DNA from: Hirschia sp964351655
Lineage (GTDB): Bacteria > Pseudomonadota > Alphaproteobacteria > Caulobacterales > Hyphomonadaceae
Length of the DNA: 17,209 bases
Assembly: GCA_964351655.1 (NCBI GenBank)
Contig: CAYGPD010000054.1
Coordinates: 1-17,209 of the forward strand
Direction: 5' to 3'
Part shown: in pieces, positions 15,017 through 17,209 of the stretch
How the letters are laid out: each line of letters begins with the position of its first letter
Position numbering within the stretch: position 1 is the stretch's first letter
Position numbers and translations under genes: made by a program
Notes under the pieces: model-generated
What the model was told of the DNA's origin: nothing
The model's input: the letters and a program-made list of their open reading frames with translations, nothing else
Databases searched by the model: none

Positions 15017-16093
15017 CTATTGTTTCTTTTCACGCTCAATTTGGCGCCAATTTGCTACGTTTCGAAGATGCTCACCATGCGTCGCCGCAAAGGCATGCCC
15101 ACCTGAACCGTCCGCAACGAAGAATATGTACTTTGATTGGGGGGGATTTAAAACCGCAGCAATCGCCTCTTTACCCGGATTACATATAGGGCCTGGTGGC
15201 AATGCCGGTATTTGATAGGTGTTATATCCTGTTTCCATATCCAATTCGCTGCGGCGTATACCGCGCTGGTTGCCTTTAGAATCGACAAGACGGCCATTAT
15301 TGCAACGTTCTGGATGCAACATACATACGCCGTATATAATTGTTGGATCAGTTTCTAATCGCATTGAGCGACGCAAACGATTGGTAAACACAGCAGCTAC
15401 TTCAGGACGCTCTTCTGGAAGACCTGTCTCTTTTTCAACGATAGATGCCAGAATTAATGCCTGCTCTTTAGTTTCAATCGGCAAACCATCTTGGCGACTA
15501 GCCCAAAGCTCATCGATTAGAGTATTTTGCGCGGCAATCATACGCCGAACAATTGTTTCACGGCTTTCATTACGAGACACCATATAGGTATCTGGAAGCA
15601 TCATCCCCTCAGCAATATCTGTAGGAACCTCACCGGTAAGAATATCCATTTCCGCAAGGCGCTGAAGAATCATATCACTGGTCAATCCTTCCGGAATTGT
15701 AACAGGATAGAGAATCGATTTTCCCTCTACTAGGATATCGACAATATCTTTGAGGCTCGCACCAGAAGGAATGGCAAACTCACCCGCCTTCATCTGTGTT
15801 TCTGATTTTAAGTATTTTGCAGCGAGGCGGAAGCGGCGCACATCTCGAATTGCTCCAACTTCTTGTAACGCGCTTCCCATACTCACAACACTTGCGCCCT
15901 TAGGGATCATTACGATCCGATCCTCACCTGTTACAGTGAGTGGACCTTCAGCGACAAGTTGTTGCTTGGCGTAATAATACCCGCCACCAAGAATGACGGC
16001 GGCGAGCATAAGCAAGGCTAAAAACAGCGAAACGAGTATCTTCAAGGCTCCACCTTTTTTCTTTGGCGGGGTGTCAATGCTCGTTTCGTTCAT
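15017..16093 (-). CDS. mltG: Endolytic murein transglycosylase MltG
   Basis: Inner-membrane enzyme that cuts nascent peptidoglycan glycan strands, thought to set strand length. The 358-residue product has a short cytoplasmic, lysine-rich N terminus, one membrane helix (about 18-41), a LysM-like region (about 55-125, YPVTIPEG after it) and the YceG catalytic domain. The catalytic glutamate is E220 in LASIVEKETG. RLETDPTIIYG (245-255), GYNTYQIPALPPGPICNPG (289-307) and HAFAATHGEH follow. An insert after IIYG holds C257 and C264, which could form a periplasmic disulfide. The ATG lies 3 bases after the fabF stop, with no clear ribosome binding site. A C7 tract in the coding strand (15139-15145) lies in the LNPPQ codons. 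Confidence 0.95.
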   Translation of the reverse strand: MNETSIDTPPKKKGGALKILVSLFLALLMLAAVILGGGYYYAKQQLVAEGPLTVTGEDRIVMIPKGASVVSMGSALQEVGAIRDVRRFRLAAKYLKSETQMKAGEFAIPSGASLKDIVDILVEGKSILYPVTIPEGLTSDMILQRLAEMDILTGEVPTDIAEGMMLPDTYMVSRNESRETIVRRMIAAQNTLIDELWASRQDGLPIETKEQALILASIVEKETGLPEERPEVAAVFTNRLRRSMRLETDPTIIYGVCMLHPERCNNGRLVDSKGNQRGIRRSELDMETGYNTYQIPALPPGPICNPGKEAIAAVLNPPQSKYIFFVADGSGGHAFAATHGEHLRNVANWRQIEREKKQ

Positions 16094-16096
16094 AGA

Positions 16097-17209
16097 TTAA
16101 TCTACTTGTTTTAGAACCATCGCAGCGTTTGTTCCACCAAATCCAAACGAGTTAGATATAGCAGCCTTGATCTCTCTTTTCACAGCCACTTTCGGTGTCA
16201 AATTGATTGTGGCATCAAATGAAGGGTTTTCAAGGTTAAGTGTTGGCGGCACGATATTGTCGCGAATAGCCAGCGCGCAAAACGCAGCTTCTACAGCACC
16301 AGCGGCACCAAGCAAATGGCCAATCGCAGACTTTGTAGATGACAAATTCACACCGGCAGCATACTCACCAAGGACGCGCTCTACGGCGCGCACTTCAGTT
16401 TCGTCACCCGCTGGTGTAGATGTACCATGCGCGTTTACGTAGTGAATATCTGCAGCTGTAAGGCCCGATTTTTCAAGCGCTGAACGCATCGCACGCTCAC
16501 CACCATTACCCGATGTATCAGGTGACGTGATGTGGTAAGCATCTCCAGAGAGACCATAGCCAGCAACTTCAGCGTATATTTTCGCGCCACGTGCTTTTGC
16601 GTGCTCATACTCTTCAAGCACCACAATTCCAGCTCCCTCTCCCATTACAAAGCCGTCACGGCCTTGATCATATGGGCGGGATGCCGTTTCAGGTGCATCA
16701 TTATAGCTTGTCGACATTGCACGACAGGCCACAAAGCCCGCGATACCAATACGACAAACAGCAGCCTCTGCACCACCTGCAATCATCACATCTGCATCAC
16801 CAGATTGAATCAAACGTGCACTATCACCAATTGCGTGCGCACCTGTGGCACACGCTGTTACGACAGCATGGTTAGGGCCTTTAAAGCCATATTTAATAGA
16901 AACTTGACCGGATACTAGGTTGATCAAAGCGCCCGGAATAAAGAACGGACTGATCTTACGCGGTCCTTTCTCATGCAAAACAACTGCTGTGTCTGCAATG
17001 GAAGAAAGACCACCAATACCTGAACCAATTAAAACACCTGTACGGAATTTTTCATCATCAGTTTCAGGAACCCATCCGGAGTCGGCGACCGCTTCATCAG
17101 CAGCCGCCATCCCGTAAAGGATAAATTCGTCAATGCGCCGTCTTTCCTTGGGAGACATTACTGTGTCTGGATCAAACGAAGCAGGATCATCTTCTGATCC
17201 GCCACCGCG
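16097..17209 (-). CDS. fabF: 3-oxoacyl-ACP synthase II, 5' end beyond window
   Basis: Condensing enzyme of type II fatty-acid synthesis; it extends acyl-ACP with malonyl-ACP in the cytoplasm. About 370 residues are visible. The frame stays open through the window edge (FDPDTV before MSPKERRRIDEF), so the Met at 17158 is internal; about 40-45 residues are missing. The catalytic triad is present: Cys in VVTACATGAHA, His in NAHGTSTPAGD, His in SAIGHLLGAAGAVEA, spaced 141 and 178 residues from the Cys as in E. coli FabF. SNSFGFGGTNAAMVL closes the domain. The fabF-mltG-yicC-gmk order is typical of alphaproteobacteria; acpP usually lies upstream, outside this window. Confidence 0.97.
   Translation of the reverse strand, partial: RGGGSEDDPASFDPDTVMSPKERRRIDEFILYGMAAADEAVADSGWVPETDDEKFRTGVLIGSGIGGLSSIADTAVVLHEKGPRKISPFFIPGALINLVSGQVSIKYGFKGPNHAVVTACATGAHAIGDSARLIQSGDADVMIAGGAEAAVCRIGIAGFVACRAMSTSYNDAPETASRPYDQGRDGFVMGEGAGIVVLEEYEHAKARGAKIYAEVAGYGLSGDAYHITSPDTSGNGGERAMRSALEKSGLTAADIHYVNAHGTSTPAGDETEVRAVERVLGEYAAGVNLSSTKSAIGHLLGAAGAVEAAFCALAIRDNIVPPTLNLENPSFDATINLTPKVAVKREIKAAISNSFGFGGTNAAMVLKQVD

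Noticed and set aside
16532..16918. 128-codon open frame on the plus strand inside fabF
   Set aside because: Antisense to conserved FabF residues, with a Cys/His/Thr-rich shadow composition; no independent support.
1..17209. CRISPR array, insertion sequence, prophage, tRNA or rRNA gene
   Set aside because: No regularly spaced repeats, transposase or phage-type frames, or tRNA/rRNA-like segments were seen; almost all the sequence is accounted for by known housekeeping genes and the ars operon.

Overview
The window is chromosomal DNA of an alphaproteobacterium. The best guess is a marine, moderate-GC member of the Caulobacterales/Maricaulales (Hyphomonadaceae-like) group. This rests on protein character and on gene order: pepA-holC and ndk beside lptF-lptG-lptD-surA-pdxA-rsmA, followed by gmk-yicC-mltG-fabF, is an arrangement I know from that class. 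The genus cannot be fixed from the sequence alone.

Layout. (1) 128-1363: ndk (minus strand) with a good intrinsic terminator, divergent from a YdeI/OmdA-like DUF1801 gene; a short intergenic region between them carries two inverted repeats. (2) 1366-3335: a minus-strand pair, pepA then holC. holC starts with TTG, and its ribosome binding site lies in the last codons of pepA. (3) 3545-11474: a plus-strand run, lptF-lptG-lptD-surA-pdxA-rsmA. It joins the inner-membrane lipopolysaccharide (LPS) export permease, the outer-membrane LPS translocon, the periplasmic chaperone that helps fold outer-membrane proteins, a pyridoxal-phosphate enzyme and the 16S rRNA dimethyltransferase. (4) 11475-13402: a compact arsenic-resistance operon, arsR-acr3-arsC, with a candidate operator and a candidate hairpin over the acr3 ribosome binding site. 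(5) 13435-17209: a minus-strand housekeeping run, fabF (5' end beyond the window), mltG, yicC, gmk, tightly packed.

How the genes work together. Most of the window serves the cell envelope (LptFG, LptD, SurA, MltG and, indirectly, fatty-acid elongation by FabF) and core information or nucleotide metabolism (RsmA, HolC, Gmk, Ndk). The ars operon is the only clear accessory element: ArsR senses As(III), ArsC reduces As(V) to As(III), and Acr3 exports As(III). It sits between rsmA and gmk, with no transposase, integrase, tRNA or flanking repeat visible.

I found no convincing undescribed system, CRISPR array, insertion sequence or RNA gene. The points worth a second look are small: the ars operator and the hairpin over the acr3 start, the G8 tract inside lptF, the reduced LptD cysteine set, the CxxC-x7-CxxH cluster in the YdeI-like protein, the holC TTG start, and the palindromes between ndk and its neighbour. 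No gap between genes exceeds 300 bases.
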